Assembly: GCA_041394405.1 (NCBI GenBank)
Contig: JAWKIF010000012.1
Coordinates: forward strand, 217,648-281,647
Direction of reading: 5' to 3'
Length of the DNA: 64,000 nt
Source: Microthrix sp041394405
GTDB taxonomy: Bacteria > Actinomycetota > Acidimicrobiia > Acidimicrobiales > Microtrichaceae
Made by a program: the position numbers and the translations under genes. The notes under the pieces are model-generated. The model saw only the letters and a program-made list of their open reading frames with translations, had not been told where the DNA came from and made no database searches. Shown piece after piece: positions 18,455 through 26,437 of the stretch (positions within the stretch are counted from its first letter, which is position 1; each line of letters starts with the position of its first letter).

Positions 18455-19840
18455 GTGGAGGAAGTCAGCGGGCTCGACACGCGGTTCCTGTACTCCGAAA
18501 CACCCACCGCGCACATGCACACCCTGAAGATCGTGGTGGTGGACGTGACCGCTCGGGCCGTCCCGCTGACGCTCGAGCTGTTCACCGACTTGCTGGCCCA
18601 ACGGCTGGACCGCATGCCTGCCCTCCGCCGACGCCGGGTGGCCATTCCGCATCGGCTGAGCTTGCCGGTGTGGGTGGAGGACGCAGACCTCGAGATTTCG
18701 TCTCACATTGACTGGCGGACCGCCCCAGCCCCGGGAGGCAACCGGGAGCTGGCCGACATCGCCGCCGAGGTGGCGGCCACTCCCCTCGATCCTGACCGTC
18801 CCCTGTGGCACATGACCGTGGTCGACGGCATGGACGGCGACCGTCTGGCCGTGATCGTGAAGCTGCACCACGCGTTGGCCGACGGCGGGGCGTCGGCAGC
18901 CATGCTGTTGAACGCGTTTCTCACCGACCGGAGCCACGCCATCATCACTCCGGCGCATCCCGAGCCCGAACCCTTGCGCCGACAGCTGGTCGGCCTCGCT
19001 GCCAGGTCACGTGCCCGCCAGGTGCGGAACCTCCCTGCCCTGGGTCGGGAGATGTACACGGGCATGCGGGCTGCGCAACGAGCCTCCCACGAGGCCAATG
19101 GTGCGCCGGCGTTGCCTTTCAGCTGTCCTCGGACCCCACTGAACGTCTCGCTCAGTGCACAACGCACCTTCGCCATGGTGGAACTGCCCATCCCGGACCT
19201 CCTGGAGATCAAGGCCTCGCTCGGCACCACGCTGAACGTCGTGTACCTCGCGCTGTGCGGAGGTGCGCTCCGCCGCTACCTCCTGGGCCTGCGGGCGCTG
19301 CCCAGGAAGACCCTGCTGGCCGGGGTACCGGTGGGCACCAAGATCGATCCCACGCGGCTCAGCGGAAACCACGTCGACAACATGTACGTGCCGCTGCGTA
19401 CCGACCTGGACGATCCGGTCGCGCGGCTGAGGGCCGTCCACGAGGCGGCGGCACGGGCCCGCCGCATTCGGGCTGCCATGGGCCACGAAATGCTGGAGCG
19501 CCGGGCCGCCCTGACCCCCCTCCACCTCTACCCGCTGGGGCTGCGGCTCTGGGCCCGCAGCAAGCTGTCCGACCGGGTGCGTCCACCGATCAACGTGGTG
19601 GCCTCCAATGTGGCGGGGCCCCGTGAAGCTCCAGAAACCGACGGTGGTGTGATCAGCGCGTTGTACTCGGTCGGGCCGATCTTGGAGGGGATCGGGTTGA
19701 ACATCACCGCCTGGAGCTTCTGCGACAAGCTGAGCGTCTCGGTGCTGGGGTGCCCTGCGAGCCTGCCCGACCCCTGGGCGCTCACCACGCAGTTCGAGGC
19801 GGAACTGGAGGACCTTCGACACCGCCTGGGCGAGTTCTGA
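18455..19840 (+). CDS. Second wax ester synthase / diacylglycerol acyltransferase
   Basis: 461 residues from the GTG at 18455 (VEEVSGLDTRFLY), chosen because this matches the family's '.SGLD..FLY' start and a GAGGGGG site lies just upstream; an ATG at 18386 would add 23 Arg/Ala-rich residues. Catalytic HHALADG at 138-144, PLWHMTVVDGM before it, and SNVAGP late. Only distantly similar to the WS/DGAT at 15294, so the pair are paralogues of different subgroups rather than a recent duplication. Confidence 0.92.
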   Translation: MEEVSGLDTRFLYSETPTAHMHTLKIVVVDVTARAVPLTLELFTDLLAQRLDRMPALRRRRVAIPHRLSLPVWVEDADLEISSHIDWRTAPAPGGNRELADIAAEVAATPLDPDRPLWHMTVVDGMDGDRLAVIVKLHHALADGGASAAMLLNAFLTDRSHAIITPAHPEPEPLRRQLVGLAARSRARQVRNLPALGREMYTGMRAAQRASHEANGAPALPFSCPRTPLNVSLSAQRTFAMVELPIPDLLEIKASLGTTLNVVYLALCGGALRRYLLGLRALPRKTLLAGVPVGTKIDPTRLSGNHVDNMYVPLRTDLDDPVARLRAVHEAAARARRIRAAMGHEMLERRAALTPLHLYPLGLRLWARSKLSDRVRPPINVVASNVAGPREAPETDGGVISALYSVGPILEGIGLNITAWSFCDKLSVSVLGCPASLPDPWALTTQFEAELEDLRHRLGEF

Positions 19841-19892
19841 GGCGGCTTCGACCCGCACGGGTGTCGGGCGTGCGACGGTTGGCCGCTCAACC

Positions 19893-21521
19893 TCAGGCGT
19901 CGGGCAATTGGTGATCGGCGAAGCGCTCCCGCAACGTCTTCTTGGAGAACTTGCCCACGGAGGTCTTGGGCACCTCGTCAATGAACACCACGTCGTCGGG
20001 CATCCACCACTTGGGCACCCGCCCCTCCAGGAACGCCAGGATCTCGTCCTTCGACACTTCGGCGCCGTCTCGCACCACCACACAGGCGAGCGGGCGTTCC
20101 TGCCACTTGGGGTGCGGCACGGCGATCACGGCGGCCTCGGCCACGGCATCGTGCGCCATGATCTCGTTCTCCAGCTCGACCGAGCTGATCCATTCGCCGC
20201 CGGTCTTGATGACGTCCTTGGTGCGGTCCACCAGCTTCACGTACCCCTCGGGCAACATGACCGCAACGTCGCCCGTGCGCAGCCAGCCGTCGTCGGTCAT
20301 CGACTCCGACGAACGGTCATCGTTGTAGTAGCCATCGGTGATCCACGGGCCGGCGGCCTGCAGCTCGCCCTGGGATTCGCCGTCCCACGGCACGCGGTCC
20401 CCGTCCGGGGCCTGCACCCGCAGCTCCACGCCCAGCACCGGAAGGCCTTGTGAGGCTCGCAGCTCGTCGACCTTCTCGGCGGGCGCATCGGTCAGGTGCG
20501 AGGCCACCTTGGCCACCGAACCCACCGGCGAGGTCTCGGTCATGCCCCATGCCTGCAGGATGGGCAACCCGGTCTTCTCCTCGAAGCGCTTGGACAGCGC
20601 GGTCGGCACAGCCGAGCCGCCGCACGGCAGCACCCGCAGCGCCGAGACATCCCGGCCGTCCAGCTCCTCCACGACGCCCATCCAGATGGTCGGCACGCCG
20701 GCGGCCAGGGTCACCCGCTGTTCCTCCATGAGCCGGGCCAGGGTGGGGGCCGACAGGTCGGGGCCAGGCTGCACCAGCTTTGCCCCGCTGGCCACGGCTG
20801 CGTGGGCCAGGCCCCAGGCGTTGGCGTGGAACATGGGTACGACCGGCAGGATCACGTCGGACTCACACACGCCGATGGAGTCGGCCAGCATCGCGCCCAT
20901 GGTGTGCAGGTAGGTCGAGCGGTGGGTGTACACGACCCCCTTGGGGTTGCCGGTGGTGCCCGACGTGTAACACATCGATGCGCCCGCCCACTCGTCCTCG
21001 CAGCGGAACTCGGTGCGCTCGGCGGCGGCAAGGAGCTCCTCGTAGTCGTGCACCTCGGGGCCGCCGTCAAAGGTGGGAATCTCGGTGGGGGCACCGTCGT
21101 CCATCACCACCAGGTGTTTCACCGTTCCAAAGTCGGGGATGCGGGGGGCCAGCAGCCCCAACAGGCTGCGGTCGACGAAGATCACCTCGTCAGCTGCGTG
21201 GTTGACGATGTAGGTGAGCTGCTCGGGAAAGAGCCGCAGGTTCAGCGTGTGCAGCACCCGGCCGCTGCACGGTGCTGCGAAGTACAACTCGAGGTGGCGG
21301 GCGGTGTTCCAGGCAAAGGTCGCCACCCGGCCATCAGCCGAGATACCGAGGGTGTCGAGCACGCCCGCCAGCCGGTGGGTGCGCTCGGCCCAGTCGCCAT
21401 AGGTGGTGGTTTCCAGCCCGCTCGGCGTGTTGGTGACGATCTCCCGGTCGGCGAAGTAGGTCTCCGCCCGATCCACGAAGTGGTCCAGGGTCAGCTGACG
21501 ATCTTGCATCGTGCCCAGCAT
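19893..21521 (-). CDS. Long-chain fatty acid--CoA ligase
   Basis: 542 residues starting MLGTMQDRQLTLDHF, the typical opening of this FadD group. AMP-binding YTSGTTGNPKG at 185-195, WGMTETSP, the GWLRTGDVA motif, the DRTKDVIKTGGEWISS hinge, and the terminal catalytic lysine in TSVGKFSKK. The start at 21521 is fixed by the GAGGGGGAGAG ribosome-binding site. Convergent with the WS/DGAT upstream of it on the map. Its product could feed both lipid synthesis and beta-oxidation. Confidence 0.93.
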   Translation of the reverse strand: MLGTMQDRQLTLDHFVDRAETYFADREIVTNTPSGLETTTYGDWAERTHRLAGVLDTLGISADGRVATFAWNTARHLELYFAAPCSGRVLHTLNLRLFPEQLTYIVNHAADEVIFVDRSLLGLLAPRIPDFGTVKHLVVMDDGAPTEIPTFDGGPEVHDYEELLAAAERTEFRCEDEWAGASMCYTSGTTGNPKGVVYTHRSTYLHTMGAMLADSIGVCESDVILPVVPMFHANAWGLAHAAVASGAKLVQPGPDLSAPTLARLMEEQRVTLAAGVPTIWMGVVEELDGRDVSALRVLPCGGSAVPTALSKRFEEKTGLPILQAWGMTETSPVGSVAKVASHLTDAPAEKVDELRASQGLPVLGVELRVQAPDGDRVPWDGESQGELQAAGPWITDGYYNDDRSSESMTDDGWLRTGDVAVMLPEGYVKLVDRTKDVIKTGGEWISSVELENEIMAHDAVAEAAVIAVPHPKWQERPLACVVVRDGAEVSKDEILAFLEGRVPKWWMPDDVVFIDEVPKTSVGKFSKKTLRERFADHQLPDA

Positions 21522-21768
21522 CGGCACTCTCCCCCTCGGTTGTGCGACGGCCCTTTCCGACGCCGGACGCACCCTAGTTGTGGTCACCCTGGTCGAGGCC
21601 GAGAGGCCGAAGAACCGGCGTCGGCGCCTGGGCGCCGTGGTGGTCGAATGTCGGCGACCCGAATGTCGGCCGGGGCTCGACCTTGGGCGTCGACTCGGCC
21701 GCCACCAAGGGCTCTTGGCCCCAGGGGCGGTGTGGAGCGTGGCTGTGAGTGATGCTCATGCTTCCGGC

Positions 21769-21774
21769 TATGAT
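21769..21774 (+). promoter_or_regulatory. Candidate -10 box of the SLH/RCC1 gene
   Basis: TATGAT, one of very few AT-rich hexamers in the 224-nt gap, 38 nt upstream of the ATG at 21812. No convincing -35 at 16-18 nt. An 11-base direct repeat (CGAATGTCGGC) lies about 110 nt further upstream. Confidence 0.35.
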
Positions 21775-21811
21775 TGTGCTGTTCGATTCGGGTGTTGAAG
21801 GGGTTGGTTGA

Positions 21812-23344
21812 ATGGTCGGCCGGTTGGTGTTGTCGGTTGGGCTGTTGGCCGGCGGTCTGATGGTGTTGCCGGTACTTCGGTCAGCGCCGGAGGCCGGTGC
21901 GGCTCCAGCCGCGGCTGGCGGATCGTGTTGGGCGCCCAGCCCGCATGGGTTCGCCGATGTTCCGGGTGGGTCCTACTACGACACCGCAGTCGCCTGGCTC
22001 GTCGAACAAGGGGTCACCACCGGCACCGGCCCCGGCGTGTACTCCCCCAACAAGACCGTCACCCGTGCTCAGATGGCGGTGTTCTTGTGGCGCAACGCCG
22101 GATCACCCGCTCCGGGCGGCCCGCATGGCTTCACCGACGTTCCGGGAGGGTCCTACTACGACACCGCAGTCGCCTGGCTCGTCGAACATGGGATCACGGC
22201 GGGGACCGCACCAGGCGTGTTCTCCCCGAATGCGCAGGTGACCCGCGCTCAGATGGCGGTGTTCCTGTGGCGGGCGTCGTGTGGCACACCGCAGGTGATC
22301 GCCGTCAGCGCCGGCAGCTACCACTCGTGTGCGCTGAAGCAGAACGGTACCGCCGCCTGCTGGGGGTACAACGGCTACGGCGGGTTGGGGGACGGCAACT
22401 CAGCCTCCGCTCGGTACGCACCCGCCCCAGTGGTTGGGCTGACCGGGGCAAGCTCGATCGCCGCCGGCGACTATCACACCTGCTCGGTTGATGTTGCCGG
22501 CGCTGCCACCTGCTGGGGGCACAACAACGTCGGACAGTTGGGGGACGGCACTACCATCCAGCGGAACACACCCACCCAGGTGACCGGGCTGACCGGGGTC
22601 GTGTCGATCACCGCTGCCGGCTATCACACGTGTGCGTTGAAACAGGACGGCACCGTGAGCTGCTGGGGCCTCAACGAGTCCGGGCAGCTGGGGGACGGCA
22701 CCACCACGGACCGGTTGACGCCCACCCCGGTGACCGGCCTGACCGACGTCACCGCCATCTCTGGCGACTGGAGCCACACGTGTGCCGTGAAACAGGACGG
22801 CACGGTGAGCTGCTGGGGCCTCAACGAGTCCGGGCAGTTGGGGGACGGCACCATCACCGACCGGTTGACACCCACCCCGGTGACCGGCCTGACCGATGTG
22901 ACCGCCATCGACGCCGGAGGCTTTCACACGTGCGCGACCAAACAGGACGGCACCGTCAGTTGCTGGGGGAACAACGGGGACGGCCAAGTGGGGGACGGGA
23001 CCACCACCGACCGGTTGCTACCCACGGGGGTGAGCGGGCTGGCCGAGGTCACGTCGATCAACGCTGGCCGGTCGCACACGTGCGCGACCAAACAGGACGG
23101 CACCGCCGCCTGCTGGGGCTCCAACTACTCCGGCAGGTTAGGGGACGGCACAACCACCCAGCGGAGCACACCCACGCCGGTGTTCGGCCTGTCCGGGGCC
23201 GTCTCGATCACCTCCGGTGACGAGCACACGTGCGCGATGCAACTGGGCGGAACCGTGAGCTGCTGGGGCTGGAACAACGCCGGGCAGCTAGGGGACGGAA
23301 CCGCCACCACCCGGCTCACGCCCACCCCAGTCGTCGGGCTCTAA
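21812..23344 (+). CDS. Secreted SLH-domain protein with seven RCC1 repeats
   Basis: 510 residues. Signal peptide about 1-32 (LVLSVGLLAGGLMVLPVL, then an Ala-rich cleavage region). Two SLH domains (about 45-97 and 104-155), each with GF.DVPGGSYYDTAVAWLVE and the TRAQMAVFLWR ending; SLH domains anchor proteins to cell-wall polymers. Then seven RCC1-type repeats (161-510) with a strict 50-residue period from the second on. Each carries an H(T/S)C...CWG cysteine pair, suggesting one disulfide per propeller blade. Probably a surface adhesin or binding protein. The ATG has GAAGGGG upstream. Followed by no same-strand partner. Confidence 0.87.
   Translation: MVGRLVLSVGLLAGGLMVLPVLRSAPEAGAAPAAAGGSCWAPSPHGFADVPGGSYYDTAVAWLVEQGVTTGTGPGVYSPNKTVTRAQMAVFLWRNAGSPAPGGPHGFTDVPGGSYYDTAVAWLVEHGITAGTAPGVFSPNAQVTRAQMAVFLWRASCGTPQVIAVSAGSYHSCALKQNGTAACWGYNGYGGLGDGNSASARYAPAPVVGLTGASSIAAGDYHTCSVDVAGAATCWGHNNVGQLGDGTTIQRNTPTQVTGLTGVVSITAAGYHTCALKQDGTVSCWGLNESGQLGDGTTTDRLTPTPVTGLTDVTAISGDWSHTCAVKQDGTVSCWGLNESGQLGDGTITDRLTPTPVTGLTDVTAIDAGGFHTCATKQDGTVSCWGNNGDGQVGDGTTTDRLLPTGVSGLAEVTSINAGRSHTCATKQDGTAACWGSNYSGRLGDGTTTQRSTPTPVFGLSGAVSITSGDEHTCAMQLGGTVSCWGWNNAGQLGDGTATTRLTPTPVVGL
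22292..23341 (+). repeat. Seven ~150-nt tandem coding repeats (RCC1 blades)
   Basis: The repeats encoding blades 3 and 4 differ at only a few bases over about 100 nt (both encode KQDGTVSCWGLNESGQLGDG), which points to recent duplication or gene conversion. The array could change copy number by recombination. Confidence 0.8.
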
Positions 23345-23440
23345 CCAACCGGGTCAGAGCCACTCCTGACCTGGCCTGCTGACCGCCCCGATTGCCAGAT
23401 GTGACGGCCTCTCCCACCACGGCGGAGGCGCAGCCCACGG

Positions 23441-23689
23441 CTACGAAGCTTGTTCGTGTGCGCCATCGCCGTTGGGCGTGGAGTCGCCTTGGCCTGACCC
23501 GAGCGAGCCTGGGTCAATGCGGCACTCCTCGATGAAGACGTCGACGTCGTCCTGCTTCAGCCGAATAACTCGACCGAACCGATACGCCGGCACCTGCCCC
23601 TCATCGATGAACCGGTAGAGGGTCCTCGCCGTGATTCCCAGCCGCTTCGCGGCCTGGTCGGTATTGAGCCACTCAATCTGATCGGCCAT
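23441..23689 (-). CDS. Excisionase-type helix-turn-helix DNA-binding protein
   Basis: 82 residues: MADQIEWLNTDQAAKRLG, then ITARTLYRFIDEGQVPAYRF and GRVIRLKQDDVDVFIEECRI. This is the MerR-like winged HTH seen in phage excisionases and in small actinobacterial regulators of the BldC/AlpA type. The start at 23689 is fixed by an excellent AGGAGGTG site 5-12 nt upstream. There is no integrase or phage gene nearby, so it is more likely a chromosomal regulator than a true excisionase. Targets unknown. Confidence 0.82.
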   Translation of the reverse strand: MADQIEWLNTDQAAKRLGITARTLYRFIDEGQVPAYRFGRVIRLKQDDVDVFIEECRIDPGSLGSGQGDSTPNGDGAHEQAS

Positions 23690-24014
23690 TTCTGGCACCT
23701 CCTGACCACCCGCCGTGGCCACAGCCCCCTCCGCCGCCAAGCGCCCGCCGCCTGAGACCTCCGGAGGGAGGAAACTGCGTGAAACGTACCCAGTATTCGA
23801 CGATGACACAAGAGGTAGCCACGCATGGTGGCGGATTGAGGGGTGGAATCGGGCCGATCGGCCCACGCGACCACCCTCCGCAGTTCATCCGGCGAGCAAC
23901 CCGCCGGTTGCAGACGGCAGGTGGAGGAGCACCGTACGGCCGATCACACGCTGAGTGGTTTCGCCCACTCCGGCGATCGGCAAGACTGCCTCGAAGAACC
24001 GAGAGGAACACCAC
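23690..24014. other. Intergenic region, 325 nt, divergent promoters presumed
   Basis: Separates the divergent HTH gene and the DUF2855 gene, so it must hold both promoters. I see no gene, RNA or strong palindrome; only the ribosome-binding sites at either end are clear. Confidence 0.6.
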
Positions 24015-25079
24015 ATGAGCCACAGTGCAGGCCAACGCGCCAGCCGCTTCGAGGTGATGCGGGATGCGCTCACCCGTACCCGCATGGTGCTCGACGACGT
24101 CCCAGCGCCCGAGGACGGCCAGGTGGTGGCCCGGGTGGATGGCTTCGGATTCACCGCCAACAACATCAGCTACGCCGTGTTCGGTGACCTGCTGGGATAT
24201 TGGCAGTTCTTCCCCGCCGAGAACGGCTGGGGGCAGATCCCCACCTGGGGGTTTGCCGAGGTGACCGCCAGCGCACATGCGGAGGTGGCGGTCGGCACCC
24301 GGTTGTTCGGCTACGTGCCCATGGCCAGCCACCTCGTGCTCACCCCGGGCAGCGTGAACACCGAGCGCATCGTGGATGCCTCCCCGCACCGCTCGGCGCT
24401 GCCCGCCGCCTACAACACCTACCGCCTGACCGCCGCCGACCCGCTGTACGACCCCGAGCGGGAGGACGTGCAGATGCTGCTGTGGCCCCTGTTCTTCACC
24501 GGGTTCGTCATCGACCGCTTCCTGGCCTCCAACCACCTGTTTGGCGCCGACACCGTCGTGCTGTCGTCGGCGTCGTCAAAGACGGCCATCGCCACCGCCC
24601 ACTGCCTGGCTGGGCGCGACATCGAGGTGGTGGGCCTCACCTCCCCCGGCAGGATCGAGTGGGTGAGCGGGGTCCCCGGGTACGACCGGGTGGTCGGCTA
24701 CAGCGACGTCGACGCTCTCGATCCCGGCCCGGCGGTGTTCCTCGACTTCGCCGGAGACGCTGCGGTGCGCTCGGCGGTGCACCATCGCTTCGGCCATTCG
24801 CTGACCCACTCCGCCACCATCGGCGGCACACACTGGGAGCAGGGCGGCCCCGCGGAAGACCTGCCGGGCCCGACGCCGGAGTTCTTCTTTGCACCGGACC
24901 ACTGGGGTCCCGATGCCGAGGTGCCGTTGGCCTCCGCGTGGACCAGCTTCGTCGCCCACCTCGGCGACTGGTTCACCATCGAGCATCGCTCCGGCGCGGA
25001 CGCGGTCGAGGCCACCTACCGAGCGACGTTGGCAGGCGAGGCCGACCCATCGGTCGGCACGGTCGTGCGATTGGCCTAG
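24015..25079 (+). CDS. DUF2855 family protein
   Basis: 354 residues from MSHSAGQRASRFEV, with GAGAGGAA 8 nt upstream. The layout is that of a medium-chain reductase without the zinc-binding set: an N-terminal barrel-like half (RTRMVLDDVPAPEDGQVVAR, GYWQFFPAENGWGQIPTWGF, GYVPMASHLVL) followed by a nucleotide-fold half (DTVVLSSASSKTAIATAHCL, IEVVGLTSPGR). The family is annotated only as DUF2855 and no activity is established. A quinone- or enoyl-reductase-like role is plausible. Single gene. Confidence 0.83.
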   Translation: MSHSAGQRASRFEVMRDALTRTRMVLDDVPAPEDGQVVARVDGFGFTANNISYAVFGDLLGYWQFFPAENGWGQIPTWGFAEVTASAHAEVAVGTRLFGYVPMASHLVLTPGSVNTERIVDASPHRSALPAAYNTYRLTAADPLYDPEREDVQMLLWPLFFTGFVIDRFLASNHLFGADTVVLSSASSKTAIATAHCLAGRDIEVVGLTSPGRIEWVSGVPGYDRVVGYSDVDALDPGPAVFLDFAGDAAVRSAVHHRFGHSLTHSATIGGTHWEQGGPAEDLPGPTPEFFFAPDHWGPDAEVPLASAWTSFVAHLGDWFTIEHRSGADAVEATYRATLAGEADPSVGTVVRLA

Positions 25080-25540
25080 CGCCCGACCTCGTGCAGGTTT
25101 GCCCGACGGGGATCCGGCCTGGTGCTTCGTTCGCATCTTGTCCCCGCGGCCTCAGCTCTCCGGGCCGGTGAGCCTTCCCGGACCCCATCAGCGATTGAGG
25201 CCGCGCATGGGTGGACACGCTGGGTGGACGACACCTGAAATGAAATCGCTCCAGGTCGCACCTTGAACCACCAAAGTCACCAACGAACCGTCACGCGTCG
25301 CGTTTGAACTACCGCACTCGGCAACGCGTTTGGTGTGGGGACCGGTCCCCCTTGCGCACGCCGCGCACCCACGCGCACACTGGTCGCCCGCTTCGACGAG
25401 AAGTCTCATTCGGGTTCGCGACGAAGCGGGGAGACCGAACCCGGGCAGGACGGGTCGGGGCCAGACAGCAACGGTGCCCAGGGGGCCACCGTTGCTGCCA
25501 CCGGCTGGTGGCCGGTGGCGTTCAACCCGGGGGGAACAGC
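25080..25540 (+). other. 461-nt non-coding leader region of the Tad operon
   Basis: No credible gene. The second half is packed with perfect inverted repeats (next entry); the first half shows nothing I can name. The Tad operon promoter must lie here. Confidence 0.6.
25337..25519 (+). promoter_or_regulatory. Hairpin-rich leader RNA upstream of the Tad operon
   Basis: Five perfect symmetric elements lie within 183 nt. They are the palindrome GGGGACCGGTCCCC (25337-25350); CCCGCTTCG/CGAAGCGGG (25387-25395 with 25422-25430); the alternative CGGGTTCG/CGAACCCG (25411-25418 with 25436-25443), which cannot form at the same time without a pseudoknot; AGCAACGGTG/CACCGTTGCT (25467-25476 with 25487-25496); and GCCACCGGC/GCCGGTGGC (25497-25505 with 25511-25519). 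The last hairpin ends 21 nt before the GTG start, next to the GGGGGGAA ribosome-binding site. The overlapping second and third stems look like a switch. No known riboswitch motif recognised. Confidence 0.5.
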
Positions 25541-26437
25541 GTGACCACGACGGCGGGCTCGGCGGCGGGACCCAATCACCGACCTGCGCCATCGGAGGGC
25601 GCACCCAACGATCGTCGAGCCGACCCGCTGCGGCCGGGGGCAGGCACCTCTCGCCCCAGCCGCCGGGACTCGGCCACGTCAGCAGTGCGTCAACAGCGTC
25701 GACACTCAGAGGGCGCCCACGCCGGGCGCCGAGGCCTCGACCGCTCGGCGCTCCCCAGCGGTCGGGCGGTTCTGGGAGGGTTCCTCATCGCCGCCTCAGG
25801 CGTGGGGCTCTTCGCCGCCTACCAGCAGGCCAACGCCGCCCCCACCAACCGATACGTGGTCGCCACCCGGGCCCTGGCTCCCGGGGCGATCATCGACGAA
25901 GGCGACCTGGGCCTCGCGCCTGCGGACGTGCCCACCGAGGTGTCCGACGGGCTCACCCAGCGCTGGGAGGATGTGGTTGGCCGCGAGACCCTCGCCGCCG
26001 TCGAGGCCAATTCGTTTGTTTCGCCCAGCCAGCTCGTCGAGGCCGGCACCTCAGCCGGCTCGGGGCGCAGGGTGGCCCTGGAACTCACCCGGGCCGGAGC
26101 CGTTGACGGCAGCCTTCGCACCGGCTCGGTGGTGGACGTGCTGTCCAGCTCCGACGGAGAGCCCACGGCCACGGTGGTGGCCCGACGCGCCCGGGTGGTG
26201 GCGTTGGGAGACGACACCGGCGCCGAACTGGGGCAGCTGGCGTCGGTGGTGGTCACCTTGGAGCTGGCCGACGAGGAGGCGCTAGCCGCCGTGGTGGGCG
26301 CCAACACCTCCGGCACCGTCACGCTGGCCGCCCCCACCCCGTCAACGTCGGCTGCAACTTCGGAAGCCCCTGCCGACGACGATCCGCGGGAGGCGAGCGC
26401 CGAGGACTCCGAGGTGAAGGGCGGCGAAGGTGGCTGA
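25541..26437 (+). CDS. CpaB/RcpC-like SAF-domain pilus assembly protein
   Basis: 298 residues. Cytoplasmic Arg/Ser-rich head (1-75), one membrane helix (about 78-96, GGFLIAASGVGLFAAY), then an SAF domain (VVATRALAPGAIIDEGDL ... SQLVEAG) and a beta-rich domain as in CpaB/RcpC. Such proteins sit in the cell envelope with the Tad secretion channel. A Thr/Ser/Ala-rich acidic tail ends the protein. GTG start at 25541 preceded by GGGGGGAA; longer in-frame extensions run through the hairpin leader. First gene of the Tad operon; overlaps the next by 8 nt. Confidence 0.82.
   Translation: MTTTAGSAAGPNHRPAPSEGAPNDRRADPLRPGAGTSRPSRRDSATSAVRQQRRHSEGAHAGRRGLDRSALPSGRAVLGGFLIAASGVGLFAAYQQANAAPTNRYVVATRALAPGAIIDEGDLGLAPADVPTEVSDGLTQRWEDVVGRETLAAVEANSFVSPSQLVEAGTSAGSGRRVALELTRAGAVDGSLRTGSVVDVLSSSDGEPTATVVARRARVVALGDDTGAELGQLASVVVTLELADEEALAAVVGANTSGTVTLAAPTPSTSAATSEAPADDDPREASAEDSEVKGGEGG

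Noticed and set aside
21758..21769. ATGCTTCCGGCT, identical to part of the E. coli lac promoter
   Set aside because: A 12-base match in a 64-kb window of different base content is likely chance; the -35 and operator parts are missing.
22292..23341. CRISPR-like or other repeat array
   Set aside because: The 150-nt period is the coding repeat of RCC1 blades, in frame throughout, with no spacers.
23441..23689. Phage excisionase marking a prophage or integrative element
   Set aside because: No integrase, attachment repeats or phage genes nearby; this HTH type is common in chromosomal actinobacterial regulators.
25337..25519. c-di-GMP-I (GEMM) riboswitch upstream of the Tad operon
   Set aside because: The conserved GCAAAG-type core and the receptor arrangement of that class are not present; only generic hairpins are.
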